Numbered from the stretch's first letter, positions 52,604-61,952 are shown. The stretch: DNA of 64,000 bases from Planctomycetaceae bacterium (GCA_002709045.1 PAPJ01000056.1:21822-85821); one strand, 5' to 3'. Translations and numbers: made by a program. The notes: generated by a model not told the origin, from the letters alone.

Positions 52604-53314
52604 AATTTTAGAATGGGAGGAAAGTTTGGGCAGGATGGAGTGAGTGTTGAGTTGTGCACATAACTTAATATCGCTAACCATGCCTGCTTGTTGCAAGTTT
52701 TTCCCGCCTTGGCTAACCAATAATTTTTTGAAGATGTTTTGGTTTAGATCGTCGCTTTGCTTACACTGACGCCAAAGTTCGATTGCCAAAAGTGCCTGAT
52801 CATTTTGTTGGCTTGCATTGCGACCGGCTGCCAGTGCCCCGGCAAGTAATGTGTCTTCCAGCGTTATCTCACCATTAGTACCGGCACAGATAATGTTGAC
52901 TCTAGCATGCCCGGCGATAGCGTTGACAACGGTCGTAAAATTAGCAAAGGCTGCGATTAGAATCTGTTCGGCATCAAGGCAGGCCATTAAGGCTCGCGTG
53001 CCGTTGGTGGTGGTTAATGCAATTGTTTGGTTTTCAACACGATCTCTGGTGTATTCAGATGGTGAATTGCCGAAGTTAAATCCGTCGAGTCTTACGCAGT
53101 CACGTTCTCCGCCTAAAAGACATCCCCAGTCAGCAGCCACTTGTCGTGCTTCGTCAACCGTTACGACAGGTTTGATGGCTGCGGCCTGATTTCCCAGAGC
53201 GGTAACAATGGTTGTAGTTGCCCGCAGTACGTCAATCACCACACAGCAGGAATCTTTAATGACACTGTTAGCAGAGATTAAATCGGGTAAGAAAAAAACG
53301 TTTGTTTGTAACAT
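52592..53314 (-). CDS. comB: 2-phosphosulfolactate phosphatase-family protein
   Basis: ComB hydrolyses 2-phosphosulfolactate to sulfolactate in coenzyme M synthesis; the family is also common in bacteria without coenzyme M. I chose the ATG at 53314 (MLQTNVFFLPD), as longer starts overlap the divergent menG region. Family motifs are VVIDVLRATTTIVTAL, GGERDCVRLDGFNFGNSPSEY, ALTTTNGTRALMA and VNIICAGTNGEITLEDTLLAGAL. No comA or comC is nearby, so the physiological substrate here is uncertain. Confidence 0.85.
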   Translation of the reverse strand: MLQTNVFFLPDLISANSVIKDSCCVVIDVLRATTTIVTALGNQAAAIKPVVTVDEARQVAADWGCLLGGERDCVRLDGFNFGNSPSEYTRDRVENQTIALTTTNGTRALMACLDAEQILIAAFANFTTVVNAIAGHARVNIICAGTNGEITLEDTLLAGALAAGRNASQQNDQALLAIELWRQCKQSDDLNQNIFKKLLVSQGGKNLQQAGMVSDIKLCAQLNTHSILPKLSSHSKIIQL

Positions 53315-53444
53315 GAAAAGAAAAACAGCAGTTAATGACAGGTGATGGCGTACGGATAATTCCCAGAATGAGTTGTTAGAGTTACTATACAGTATGAGGG
53401 AATTTCTGGGGGGTTCCTGCTTTTCGACCGGATTTTTAGTGATC

Positions 53445-54164
53445 ATGGCTCAAGTAGATAAATCGAATCAACGAGTGCAGAGAATGTTCACTCAGATTGC
53501 GTCAAACTATGACCGCATGAACCACCTGTTGTCTTTGAACGTGGATCGCTACTGGCGTTGGCGCACCGTGCGTAAAGTTTCTCCGTCAGGCGGTTCACCG
53601 ATTTTGGATATTTGTTCAGGTACAGGAGACCTTGCTTTTGCTTACTGTCGTAAAGCGGGAGAAGGTGTACAGGTAGTCGCCGCCGACTTTACGCGTAATA
53701 TGCTGCAGATTGGTGAACAGAAAAAGAGCCGCAAACGAATTTATCAAAATGTCCAGTTTGTCGAAGCCGATGCCCAATATTTACCATTTGAAGATGATAC
53801 ATTCCAGATTGTGTCGGTCGCCTTCGGCCTTCGTAATATCGCAGATACCGATCGCGGGCTTGGTGAAATGGCACGTGTTTGTCAGCCGGGGGGGACAGTT
53901 GCAGTACTTGAATTCTCAAAGCCCGGATGGCAGCCATTCAAAGCTTTCTATGGATTCTATATGAATCGTATACTACCGATAATCGGGCAGTTCTTCACGA
54001 AAAACGAAGAAGATGCCTATAGCTATCTTCCTGAGAGTGTTTCGGAATTTCCGGACGGTCAAAGGCTTGTCGATCAAATGCATCACAACGGTCTGATTAA
54101 CGGCGAATATTATCCGTTGACCGGCGGTATTGCAACTCTTTATGTGGCACAGAAACCAGTATGA
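53445..54164 (+). CDS. menG: Demethylmenaquinone methyltransferase
   Basis: The UbiE/MenG family methylates the demethylated quinone in the last menaquinone step. I chose the ATG at 53445 (MAQVDKSNQRVQRMFTQIA); an upstream frame to 53373 lacks family sequence. Motifs include FTQIASNYDRMNHLLSLNVDRYWRW, the SAM site ILDICSGTGDLA, VSVAFGLRNIADTDRGLGEMARVCQPGG and the C-terminal YYPLTGGIATLYVAQK. Its stop overlaps ubiX by 4 bp. With ubiX, mqnP and mqnE nearby, menaquinone via futalosine is the likely context. Confidence 0.94.
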   Translation: MAQVDKSNQRVQRMFTQIASNYDRMNHLLSLNVDRYWRWRTVRKVSPSGGSPILDICSGTGDLAFAYCRKAGEGVQVVAADFTRNMLQIGEQKKSRKRIYQNVQFVEADAQYLPFEDDTFQIVSVAFGLRNIADTDRGLGEMARVCQPGGTVAVLEFSKPGWQPFKAFYGFYMNRILPIIGQFFTKNEEDAYSYLPESVSEFPDGQRLVDQMHHNGLINGEYYPLTGGIATLYVAQKPV

Positions 54165-54823
54165 CCAACGAAAGAAAAAATCCACAGAATAGATCTGTCG
54201 TACTGGCAATCAGTGGTGCCAGTGGAGCGGTTTACAGCGTGCGGATGCTACAGCAACTTGTTGTTTCCGCAATCCCGGTTCAGTTGACCATTAGCGACGC
54301 CGGCTGTCAGGTGATCAAACAGGAATTGGGATTGGCAATCGACGTTGATAATCCATCGGTGGATCAATTGCTGGAGTATCAGGTGCCAGGCTGCCCTGCT
54401 CTGAAGCTTCCGTCTCTACGACAAGTGCAGGTCTACCACTATAAAGATTTGATGAGTCCGATTGCCAGTGGTTCACATCGTACCTATGGAATGGTAATTT
54501 GCCCGTGTAGTGGGGCAACGTTGGGAAGCATTGCCACCGGAATCAGCGGTAATCTGATTCATCGCGGGGCGGAAGTGCACCTCAAAGAGCGTCGCAAACT
54601 GGTGTTGGTAACTCGGGAGACTCCGTTATCGCCTATTGCTATTGATAACATGCAGCGTGTCACAGCCGCCGGTGCCGTTGTGCTGCCGGCCAGCCCCGGT
54701 TGGTATCACGGAGTACAGTCGCTGGGAGATCTGGTTGATTTTATAGTTGCTAGAATCCTTGATCAGCTGGAAATCGATAACCAATTGATTGAACGGTGGG
54801 GCGAAGGAGCATCGGATGCCTGA
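54161..54823 (+). CDS. ubiX: UbiX-family flavin prenyltransferase
   Basis: UbiX-type proteins attach dimethylallyl to FMN, making prenyl-FMN for a UbiD-type decarboxylase. The 220-residue protein has AISGASGAVYSVRML, the SPIASGSHRTYGMVICPCSGATLGSIATGISGNLIHR core and RKLVLVTRETPLSPIAIDNMQRVTAAGAVVLPASPGWY. Between menG and a UbiA-type prenyltransferase it would support the decarboxylation step of the futalosine route. It overlaps both neighbours. Confidence 0.94.
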   Translation: MTNERKNPQNRSVVLAISGASGAVYSVRMLQQLVVSAIPVQLTISDAGCQVIKQELGLAIDVDNPSVDQLLEYQVPGCPALKLPSLRQVQVYHYKDLMSPIASGSHRTYGMVICPCSGATLGSIATGISGNLIHRGAEVHLKERRKLVLVTRETPLSPIAIDNMQRVTAAGAVVLPASPGWYHGVQSLGDLVDFIVARILDQLEIDNQLIERWGEGASDA

Positions 54824-55778
54824 GACGTCTGAACGGTCGGCTGGTGCATTTCAGAAGATTGTCTCGATTCTGGAGATGATACGCTTCAGCCATACAATCT
54901 TTGCTTTGCCGTTTGCTTTGCTTGCTGCGGTAATGTGCTGGACGGTGCCGCCACTCGAGTCAGTGGGAATGGAATTACCGGGTTTTCAGGCAATTCACTT
55001 GCTTGGCATTGTGGTCTGTATGGTTTTTGCCCGTAGTGCCGCGATGGCCTTCAATCGTGTAGTGGATCACAAAATAGACGAGGAGAATCCGAGAACTCTA
55101 AATCGCCACATTCCTGCCGGGATTCTTTCATTGAAAAGTGTCATCATTTTTACGCTTATTAATAGTCTCTTGTTTGTTGCTGCGACGCTGCTTTTCCTGC
55201 CGAACCGCCTGCCAATCTATCTGTCTGTACCGGTACTTGGTTTGCTTTGTCTTTATAGTTACACCAAACGATTTACCTCACTAGCACATTTCTATTTAGG
55301 TATTAGTCTTATGCTTGCCCCGATCAGTACTTGGATTGCATTGCGTGGAGAAGTGATGATGGCTTCTCCGGCTGATTGCCTGCCTGCTGTTGTTATTGGC
55401 TTGATTGTTCTTTTTTGGGTGGGTGGTTTTGATATTATTTATGCCTGTCAGGATGCCGTTTTCGATAAAGTAGCCAAGCTTAAGAGCGTCCCTGCCAAAC
55501 TAGGAGTGAAAATGGCATTACGAGTAGCCGCTCTGTCTCATCTGGTAATGATTGGTTGTATGTTGCTCTTACCTATGGTTCATCATGCAGGTGGCCCGGA
55601 ACTGGCTTTAGGCGGGATTTACTACACAGCAGTGGCTTCTGTCGCCACGCTCTTGATTTACGAGCATTCAATGGTCAAGACAGATGATTTGACTCGGGTA
55701 AACATTGCATTTTTTAATGTGAATTCTGTAATCAGTGTGGGACTGTTCTTGATTGTCTCACTGGACTTGTTGATATAA
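54816..55778 (+). CDS. mqnP: UbiA-family prenyltransferase (menaquinone, futalosine pathway)
   Basis: I chose the ATG at 54816, which overlaps the ubiX stop and is preceded by AAGGAG at 54804-54809. The 320-residue membrane protein has about eight hydrophobic helices. The two aspartate-rich motifs of UbiA enzymes are NRVVDHKIDEENPRT and the GGFDIIYACQDAVFDK segment. The phrase ARSAAMAFNRVVD is typical of the MqnP/UbiA group. It would attach the polyprenyl tail to 1,4-dihydroxy-6-naphthoate. Confidence 0.9.
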   Translation: MPETSERSAGAFQKIVSILEMIRFSHTIFALPFALLAAVMCWTVPPLESVGMELPGFQAIHLLGIVVCMVFARSAAMAFNRVVDHKIDEENPRTLNRHIPAGILSLKSVIIFTLINSLLFVAATLLFLPNRLPIYLSVPVLGLLCLYSYTKRFTSLAHFYLGISLMLAPISTWIALRGEVMMASPADCLPAVVIGLIVLFWVGGFDIIYACQDAVFDKVAKLKSVPAKLGVKMALRVAALSHLVMIGCMLLLPMVHHAGGPELALGGIYYTAVASVATLLIYEHSMVKTDDLTRVNIAFFNVNSVISVGLFLIVSLDLLI

Positions 55779-55859
55779 TCGCTCACGGTGCAACCAGTCG
55801 TCGGTCAATGACTTGTTCTTTTTTTATCGCTTCCATTAAAAAATTTATTTACAAGAGGG

Positions 55860-56972
55860 ATGACAGACGTGTCAGCTAAAACAGTATTGTTATGTACAGT
55901 TTTACTCGGTGGCGTTTCCGGATGTGTTGGTGAGAAGCCTATACCACAATCTGCCGAGGGCGGTTCCGAAATTGAGACGCATTCAACGGACATTCAGCCA
56001 GACCCGGCAGCAGAAAATGTGCCTGCAGATCAGTCATCCCAACCGGCTCAAAAGCCAGCTGAACTTATTGATCTGGATCAGGCAGTCGGTGATTTACTGA
56101 CGACACTCGGTAGCGGAGAAACTCAAGAGCGTATTGCTGCCAGTCGTGCTCTCAGTGAAAGATCAGCTGAAGTTGTCTCTCAACATGCCGACTGGATGAA
56201 AGCAGGGAGTGTCTCGCAACGTCACGGCATAATGTTGATGATGACAGGTAAAGCTCAGGTCTTTCCGGATGAGACCTACAGTCTTGTAAAGCTTGCATTA
56301 GTAGATGGTGATAGCAAGGTGCGTCGTATCGGTGTTCAACTAATTCGTCAGTTATTGCCAGTTCAGACGGCTGAACTTCACACACAATTGCTCGAGATGA
56401 CCAAAGACAGGCTAGAAGATTCGGCAATAAGAAATGCCGTATTACGAATGATTACACTCATTCCGGGTGATGCTTTGGCAACCGAGACCGTTCTTGGTGA
56501 AATAATCATGAGCGCAGAAGATGATTCAACCGTTAAACAAGCAGCTTTGCAGTCCTATGTGAAAATAGCTCCGGCTGCTCCGGCAATTGCAACCTTGATC
56601 AGCGTATTGGAAAAGTCGGACAGTAGTCAAGTAAAGCGTACGACAGCCGTGCTTTTAGGTAAGTATGGCACCAAATCCAAAGCGTCTGTCGAGTTGCTTG
56701 GTGGGTTAATGGAAAACGATGAGGAAGATCTGCAGGAAGCGGCTGCCGAGGCATTGGCTCGTATCGGCAGTCCATCGATTGATGTTCTGGTTAAAAAGCT
56801 GGATTCGGATAATCTACTGACGCGACAGATGGCAATTTTTACACTCGGAGTGATTGGGCCTTCCGCTGGTGAGCATGTTCAAAGGCTGCAGGAGTTCATT
56901 ACCGAGGATGATTCTGACACGAGTTTGATTGCCAAGGAAGCCATCTTTAATATTTTGAAGACCCGTCAGTGA
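55860..56972 (+). CDS. HEAT-repeat lipoprotein
   Basis: The 370-residue protein has a lipoprotein signal (LLCTVLLGGVSGC, lipid Cys near residue 22) and a Pro/Glu-rich linker. About six helical HEAT-type repeats follow, for example VKRTTAVLLGKYGTKSKASVELLGGLM and LQEAAAEALARIGSPSIDVLVKKL. The ATG at 55860 lies directly on the GAGGG ribosome-binding site, so the GTG at 55869 may be the real start. It is probably a protein-binding scaffold on a membrane; partner unknown. Its signal is a likely LspA substrate. Confidence 0.85.
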   Translation: MTDVSAKTVLLCTVLLGGVSGCVGEKPIPQSAEGGSEIETHSTDIQPDPAAENVPADQSSQPAQKPAELIDLDQAVGDLLTTLGSGETQERIAASRALSERSAEVVSQHADWMKAGSVSQRHGIMLMMTGKAQVFPDETYSLVKLALVDGDSKVRRIGVQLIRQLLPVQTAELHTQLLEMTKDRLEDSAIRNAVLRMITLIPGDALATETVLGEIIMSAEDDSTVKQAALQSYVKIAPAAPAIATLISVLEKSDSSQVKRTTAVLLGKYGTKSKASVELLGGLMENDEEDLQEAAAEALARIGSPSIDVLVKKLDSDNLLTRQMAIFTLGVIGPSAGEHVQRLQEFITEDDSDTSLIAKEAIFNILKTRQ

Positions 56973-56975
56973 GTT

Positions 56976-58112
56976 TTACAGACCAACGCTTAGTGCTTCA
57001 CCAATTCTCCAAGCAGCCGGATTGTCGGCATCACGAATAACTTCATTATATACCGTGTCTCGTTCAACCGGTTCGCGTCCGGCTTCCTGGATCAGGGCTT
57101 TCAGCTTTTGGACGGTCAATTCCTCCGGCGTTGTTGCACCAGCGTCGTGATAGATGAGTTCGTGACGTACTGTGCCATCAAGGTCGTCAGCGCCATAATC
57201 CAACGCTGTTTGAGCGGTACCGATTCCCAACATGATCCAATATGCTTTGATGTGCGGGAAGTTGTCCAGCATTAGTCTGGAGACGGCCATTGTGCGCAGA
57301 TCCATCACCGCCGATGGTTTCTTGAGGTGATCAAGACCTGTATTTTCCGGATGGAAAGCCAGCGGTATGAACGTTTGGAAGCCACCGGTTTTATCCTGCT
57401 GTTCACGCAGACGAATCAAGTGATCGACTCGATGGAAAGCATTTTCGACGTGACCATAGAGCATCGTGGCATTAGTTTTGATACCTAACTCATGTGCTGT
57501 ACCATGAATTTCAAACCATTTTCCGGTATCTGCTTTGTGTTCGCAAATCTGGTCGCGTACTTCCGGATGAAAGATTTCAGCTCCACCGCCAGGCATACTT
57601 CCCAGACCGGCATCCCGCAGATCTTCTAGAATTTCGCGAACGGGTTTTTTAGTGAGATGTTCAAACCAGTTAATTTCCACGCCTGTCCAGGCCTTGAGGT
57701 GTAGTTTTGGGTAAGCGTCGTGAAGGATGCGAACGATGTCGACGTACCAGTGATATCTTTTCTTGTGATGCAGACCGCCGACAATGTGCATTTCCGTACA
57801 GCCGTTTCCAATTGCTTCAGCGCCGCGTTGTAGAATTTGTTCGTCGGACATGACATAACCGCGTTCGGCTCGCAGATCCGCTCGAAATGCACAGAAGTTA
57901 CAACGGTAGACGCATACGTTGGTCGGGTTGAGATGCGTGTTAATGTTATAGTAGGCAACGTTCCCGTTAATCCGTTCCCTTACAATATTGGCTAATTCGC
58001 CAACTTCCTGAAGTGGAGTTTCGTCCTGATAGAGTAACACTCCATCTTCCAGCGATAGGCGGTCGCCATGCTCTACTTTTTTTCGAATGTCTGCGAGTGT
58101 TGCTGAACTCAT
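56976..58112 (-). CDS. mqnE: Aminofutalosine synthase (radical SAM)
   Basis: MqnE joins SAM and 3-[(1-carboxyvinyl)oxy]benzoate to make aminofutalosine in the futalosine menaquinone route. The 378-residue protein has the radical SAM motif CVYRCNFCAFRAD. MqnE-type sequences follow: EMHIVGGLHHKKRYHWYVDIVRILHDAYP, LKAWTGVEINWF, GLGSMPGGGAEIFHPEVR and HGTAHELGIKTNATMLYGHVE. These separate it from the related MqnC. It is convergent with the HEAT-repeat gene, with only 3 bp between stops. Confidence 0.92.
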   Translation of the reverse strand: MSSATLADIRKKVEHGDRLSLEDGVLLYQDETPLQEVGELANIVRERINGNVAYYNINTHLNPTNVCVYRCNFCAFRADLRAERGYVMSDEQILQRGAEAIGNGCTEMHIVGGLHHKKRYHWYVDIVRILHDAYPKLHLKAWTGVEINWFEHLTKKPVREILEDLRDAGLGSMPGGGAEIFHPEVRDQICEHKADTGKWFEIHGTAHELGIKTNATMLYGHVENAFHRVDHLIRLREQQDKTGGFQTFIPLAFHPENTGLDHLKKPSAVMDLRTMAVSRLMLDNFPHIKAYWIMLGIGTAQTALDYGADDLDGTVRHELIYHDAGATTPEELTVQKLKALIQEAGREPVERDTVYNEVIRDADNPAAWRIGEALSVGL

Positions 58113-58258
58113 GCGATGATCAGTAATGGGTATTAGGGCGAGGAACTAACCTATAGGAGTAAACCGTAGAGTTTAGAGTATTTGTCACAATCTTTTTAGT
58201 GCCAATTAAGTCAAATCAAGTGAGATTCGTCATTAAACGGGGCATACGGTGATTGCGA

Positions 58259-58864
58259 TCATCTTTGTCGCCGCCTTTTTTCCTTTAATTCCTCTTCAAT
58301 CTTTGCCTGTAGAGCTTCGCCGGCTCCCTGTTGATCGAGTCCGAAATTCTGGAGCCAGGCCGTGACTTCAGTTTCTGAAAGCGTCTGATTAGGTTTAGAA
58401 CGATCTGTCTTTTGAGCCGCTCGTTTAGATTTCATTTCATGGTTGATACGTTGATACCAAAGATTACTATCGATAGCCTGAGCTCGCCGACGCTTAGCTG
58501 CGCGTTGTACCCGGTGATCACTGGAGACGACAGTGAGATTTCGCGGAGAAGTATGTAGTTCAATGTATTCTTCCATTAACGTATCGGCTTCACCATAGCC
58601 AACGGCAAAATGGACAATTAGGCCCTGATAGTTATAGATGCTGGTGCGGTTCGCCGGAGGATTTTTGGCATCGAAAACGAGCACCGTTTTGGCAGCTAAT
58701 TTGGGCGTCAGGGTTGCAAGTAGCCAGTTAATCAGACTTTGGCGAGCGCCTTCCAGAGTACCTGTGTCGTTATCCGGTCCCAGATCTTCAGAAGCCCACC
58801 AGAGGTTATATCCATCGATTAGAAAGAGCGATGAGGTTGACTGAGGTGGGTTTTCGCGCTTCAC
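58259..58864 (-). CDS. NYN-domain (YacP-like) putative nuclease
   Basis: The protein contains a PIN-like NYN domain: FLIDGYNLWWA, TVLVFDAKNPPANR, VGYGEADTLMEEYIELH and LTVVSSDHRVQRAAKRRRA. Asp and Glu are placed as in YacP/Rae1-type RNases. A C-terminal Lys/Glu/Arg-rich helical tail follows. The frame is open to a TTG at 58900, inside the upstream pyrC'. I prefer the GTG at 58864, 4 bp after that stop, giving 201 residues. An RNA-processing role is inferred from family only. Confidence 0.8.
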   Translation of the reverse strand: MKRENPPQSTSSLFLIDGYNLWWASEDLGPDNDTGTLEGARQSLINWLLATLTPKLAAKTVLVFDAKNPPANRTSIYNYQGLIVHFAVGYGEADTLMEEYIELHTSPRNLTVVSSDHRVQRAAKRRRAQAIDSNLWYQRINHEMKSKRAAQKTDRSKPNQTLSETEVTAWLQNFGLDQQGAGEALQAKIEEELKEKRRRQR

Positions 58865-58868
58865 GAGA

Positions 58869-60149
58869 TTACCGCTGGAGTTTAATTTCGCCGTCAACAA
58901 TTACGGTGTCGGCTCGGCCTGTCAACTTAAGTCCACTAAACGGCGTATTTGTACTGAGAGAGGTGAATTTATTTGGGTCAACCTCCCAGAGTACGTCCGG
59001 ATCGATGATCGTAACATCAGCTGCCGCACCAACGGCGAGTGTTCCTTTGTCAAGTTTCAAAGCCTTTGCCGGATTTGTCGACAGCTTGGAAATCAATGTT
59101 GGATAATCGAGATGGCCAGGAACGACGAGGTTGCTGATCGCCAGTCCGAGTGTGATTTCAATTTGACTCATACCAAACGGAGCTTGGTCCAGTTCGGTCA
59201 TCTTCTTTTCCGAGGCACGCGGAGCATGGCCACTGGTGATAACGTCAATCGTTCCGTCCTGCAGACCGGTGATGCAGGCATCAATGTGAAGTTGAGAACG
59301 CAGTGGTGGATTGACTTTATAGTTGGAGTCAAACGTCCGCATGATTTCGTCGGTTAAATACAGGTTGGCGATGCAGATTTCGCTTGTCACATTCACACCA
59401 CGTCCTTTGGCACGGCGAATTAACTCGACACTGCCTTCGGTGGAAATATCCATCAGGTGTAGCCGAGCACCAGTTGTTTCAGCCAGTCGTAGGTCACGTC
59501 CCGTTGCAAGTTCTTCACTGTCCGGGTGCATCCCGGAGAGACCGAGCACCATTGAGATGGCACCGGAGTGCATGATGCCACTTTGTGATAGCTCGGGGAT
59601 TTCGGGATGATCGAGAATCGGTACGTCAAACATGCGGCTGTATTCCAACGCCCGTCGAAATAGGTCGGTCTTTCCTAAAGGATTGGGAGCATCGCTAAAA
59701 GCAACAGCTCCGGCCTTTGTCAGGATGCCCATCTCGGCCAGTTCTTGCCCTTCTCTGTTTTTACTGACACAGGCAATGACAAAGACATGACAGTTGTCTG
59801 CCTGGGAAGCTTTTTGTTGAATGAACTGAACCTGAGCCTGCGTGTCTGTTGTCGGTGATGTATTTGGCAGACAGGCGATTGATGTGAAGCCACCATTAAT
59901 CGCTGCAGAGGTTCCGGACTCGATGGTTTCGTCTTCCTCAAATCCGGGCTCGCGCAGTTGGACGTGAGCATCGACGAGCCCCGGGGCAATGATTTTTCCG
60001 GTGGCGTCGATTTCCTTAACGGTTGCATTCACCTCTGACCCAATGGCAGCAATTTTGCCATCTTCGATCAGTAGAGACGTTACTTTATCAAGCGACTGAC
60101 TGGGATCGATGATGCGGCCGTTGCGAATGATGATGCCTGGCATGTTCAA
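58869..60149 (-). CDS. Dihydroorotase-like protein, probably non-catalytic (PyrC')
   Basis: The 426-residue amidohydrolase-fold protein aligns throughout with class-I dihydroorotases (GLVDAHVQLREPGFEEDETIESG, GFTSIACLPNTSPTTD). However, the metal and catalytic residues are largely lost. HxH is H62-V-Q64, SDDG is SDAP, the HVST histidine is Asp234 (HLMDIST), and TDHAPH is SGHAPR with Gly307 for the catalytic Asp. His181 remains. It is 4 bp downstream of pyrB. This matches the known Pseudomonas pyrB-pyrC' arrangement, where the inactive subunit is needed to assemble aspartate transcarbamoylase. A working dihydroorotase should be encoded elsewhere. Confidence 0.88.
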   Translation of the reverse strand: MNMPGIIIRNGRIIDPSQSLDKVTSLLIEDGKIAAIGSEVNATVKEIDATGKIIAPGLVDAHVQLREPGFEEDETIESGTSAAINGGFTSIACLPNTSPTTDTQAQVQFIQQKASQADNCHVFVIACVSKNREGQELAEMGILTKAGAVAFSDAPNPLGKTDLFRRALEYSRMFDVPILDHPEIPELSQSGIMHSGAISMVLGLSGMHPDSEELATGRDLRLAETTGARLHLMDISTEGSVELIRRAKGRGVNVTSEICIANLYLTDEIMRTFDSNYKVNPPLRSQLHIDACITGLQDGTIDVITSGHAPRASEKKMTELDQAPFGMSQIEITLGLAISNLVVPGHLDYPTLISKLSTNPAKALKLDKGTLAVGAAADVTIIDPDVLWEVDPNKFTSLSTNTPFSGLKLTGRADTVIVDGEIKLQR

Positions 60150-60153
60150 CTCC

Positions 60154-61131
60154 CTAGCTACGCTTGTTCGTTGAAATGGTTAGGTATAAGGCTGCCATTC
60201 GTACTGCAATCCCGTTGGTAACCTGATGGAGGATTACCGAATGCGGTCCGTCTGCGACGTCGGGCGTTATTTCGACCCCGCGATTAATCGGTCCGGGTGC
60301 CATAATTAGAATGTCATCTTTGGCCTGTTCCATCCGTTTACGATTCATACCGTAAAGGAAGGCATATTCGCGAACTGACGGGAATGGCCGGGTGTATTGT
60401 CGTTCAAATTGGATGCGTAATAGGTTGAGTACATCGCAGCGTGGAACGATCTCATCCAGACTGTGTGAAACTTCGACGCCAAAATTTTCCCATGCTTTGG
60501 AGACAAGTGTGGAAGGACCACAAACGATGACATGTGCGCCGAGTTGTTTTAGCCCCCAGATATTCGAGCGGGCTGTTCGACTGTAGGTAATGTCACCAAC
60601 CATGGCTACTGTCAGTCCTTCGAGCGTACCGCGTTGTTCGTAGATGGTCATGATGTCAAGCATCCCCTGCGTGGGATGTTCGTGAGGCCCGTCACCGGCA
60701 TTGAGAATGCTGCAGTTTACATTCTCCGAAAGGAGATGAGGACTTCCGGGAGTGCTGTGTCGCACCACCATCGCGTCGACATTCATCGCTTCGATTGTCT
60801 TGGCCGTGTCGATCAGTGTTTCACCTTTGCTGAGGCTGCTGGAACTGGCCGAAAATTCGACAGTGTCAGCACCTAACCGGCGAGCAGCCAAACTAAAGCT
60901 GTTTCTTGTTCGAGTCGAGTTCTCGAAGAACATATTGGCGACTGTTTTGCCTTTAAGAATAGAAAGTTTGTCCCTACATCCACCAGTCGCCGCTTTGAGT
61001 TCGACGGCTGTCTGGAGAAGAGTAAGAATGTCGTCCTTGGATAATTCTTCGAGCCCCAGTAGATGACGACGTTGCCACGTGTCAGGTACTGGTGAAATGC
61101 CTACTGCTGAATCCGTTTCAGCCACTTTCAT
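60154..61131 (-). CDS. pyrB: Aspartate carbamoyltransferase catalytic subunit
   Basis: PyrB joins carbamoyl phosphate and aspartate in pyrimidine synthesis. The 325-residue protein has the carbamoyl-phosphate motif FFENSTRTRNSFSLAARRLGAD (Asn replaces the common Pro or Ala), the SSSLSKGETLIDTAKTIEAM loop, LNAGDGPHEHPTQGMLDI and the aspartate-binding MAPGPINRGVEI. No pyrI gene is adjacent; instead a dihydroorotase-like partner follows. No pyrimidine attenuator was seen in the 249-bp upstream region. Confidence 0.95.
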   Translation of the reverse strand: MKVAETDSAVGISPVPDTWQRRHLLGLEELSKDDILTLLQTAVELKAATGGCRDKLSILKGKTVANMFFENSTRTRNSFSLAARRLGADTVEFSASSSSLSKGETLIDTAKTIEAMNVDAMVVRHSTPGSPHLLSENVNCSILNAGDGPHEHPTQGMLDIMTIYEQRGTLEGLTVAMVGDITYSRTARSNIWGLKQLGAHVIVCGPSTLVSKAWENFGVEVSHSLDEIVPRCDVLNLLRIQFERQYTRPFPSVREYAFLYGMNRKRMEQAKDDILIMAPGPINRGVEITPDVADGPHSVILHQVTNGIAVRMAALYLTISTNKRS

Positions 61132-61380
61132 CGTGCCCCTCTATTAAACGTCTATGAGCCTTCCGAGAGATTTTAACAAGCAAACGATTGCCTGAGAACA
61201 ATCCAATGGTGGGTAGAGGGGATTGTTTCCATTTTTTTTTCAAATCAGGTCGGTAAATCTCAAGAAACTACCATTCACGGACGATTTGCGAGCTACCAAT
61301 CCATTTTTCGATTGAGTTCAGTTCAGTCGATGAGCTGAGAGAAGACGATTACTATTCTCTCCCCCAAAGGGAATAAGACA

Positions 61381-61893
61381 ATGAAAACTATCGAAAACCG
61401 CTTTATTCGTGCCCTGTATTTTACAGCCATTATCTTGCTGCTTAGCGGATGCAATTTAACGAACCCAAATTCAGGGATGCAGACACCTCAACAATTAGTG
61501 GCTCAAAAGCAAACGATGATAGAACAGGCAATCGCGCAGACCGGTTATACAACACCACAGGATCCTAACGGTAGTTTTACCGTGGAATTGCGAAATGCTT
61601 ACGGAGCCCGTTCACGTATTCGCCTGCCACTGCAGGCAGGATTATGTGTACAGGATGCCTTGCGACTTTCAAAAGCGATCGAACAATTCGATAATATGCA
61701 GGTTAAGTTGAAACGGCCCACGAAAGACCCTCGTAGATTCCTGCCGTTAGACGTTCAGTTTGATGCGGAATATCGCCTGGTTGAACCGCTCAATGATTAC
61801 GCCTTACACAATGGTGACTATATCGTTGTCACTCAGTCAGCGGGAGCAGATATCGGCGAGTTGCTCGAAGGTGCATCCGGACCGCTTTTCTAG
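61381..61893 (+). CDS. Small uncharacterised lipoprotein
   Basis: The 170-residue protein has a lipoprotein signal ending LLLSGCNLTNPNSG (lipid Cys near residue 24). A roughly 140-residue domain contains FTVELRNAYGARSRIRLPLQAGLCVQDALRLSKAIEQF and ends NDYALHNGDYIVVTQ. The last phrase recalls beta-grasp/SLBB-type polysaccharide-export proteins, but the match is too weak to name. It is transcribed alone, with a shared hairpin between it and argG. Confidence 0.7.
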   Translation: MKTIENRFIRALYFTAIILLLSGCNLTNPNSGMQTPQQLVAQKQTMIEQAIAQTGYTTPQDPNGSFTVELRNAYGARSRIRLPLQAGLCVQDALRLSKAIEQFDNMQVKLKRPTKDPRRFLPLDVQFDAEYRLVEPLNDYALHNGDYIVVTQSAGADIGELLEGASGPLF

Positions 61894-61918
61894 AAAGCCA
61901 TTGCATTAATCCATAATA

Positions 61919-61952
61919 AAAGGGCGGCCTCTGATATAGACGTCGCCCCTTT
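61919..61952. terminator. Hairpin terminator between lipoprotein gene and argG
   Basis: AAAGGGCGGC (61919-61928) pairs with the segment 61942-61952, with one bulged C and one wobble. On the minus strand the stem is followed by TTTTATTAT, so it best serves argG. On the plus strand only three T residues follow. Confidence 0.65.
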
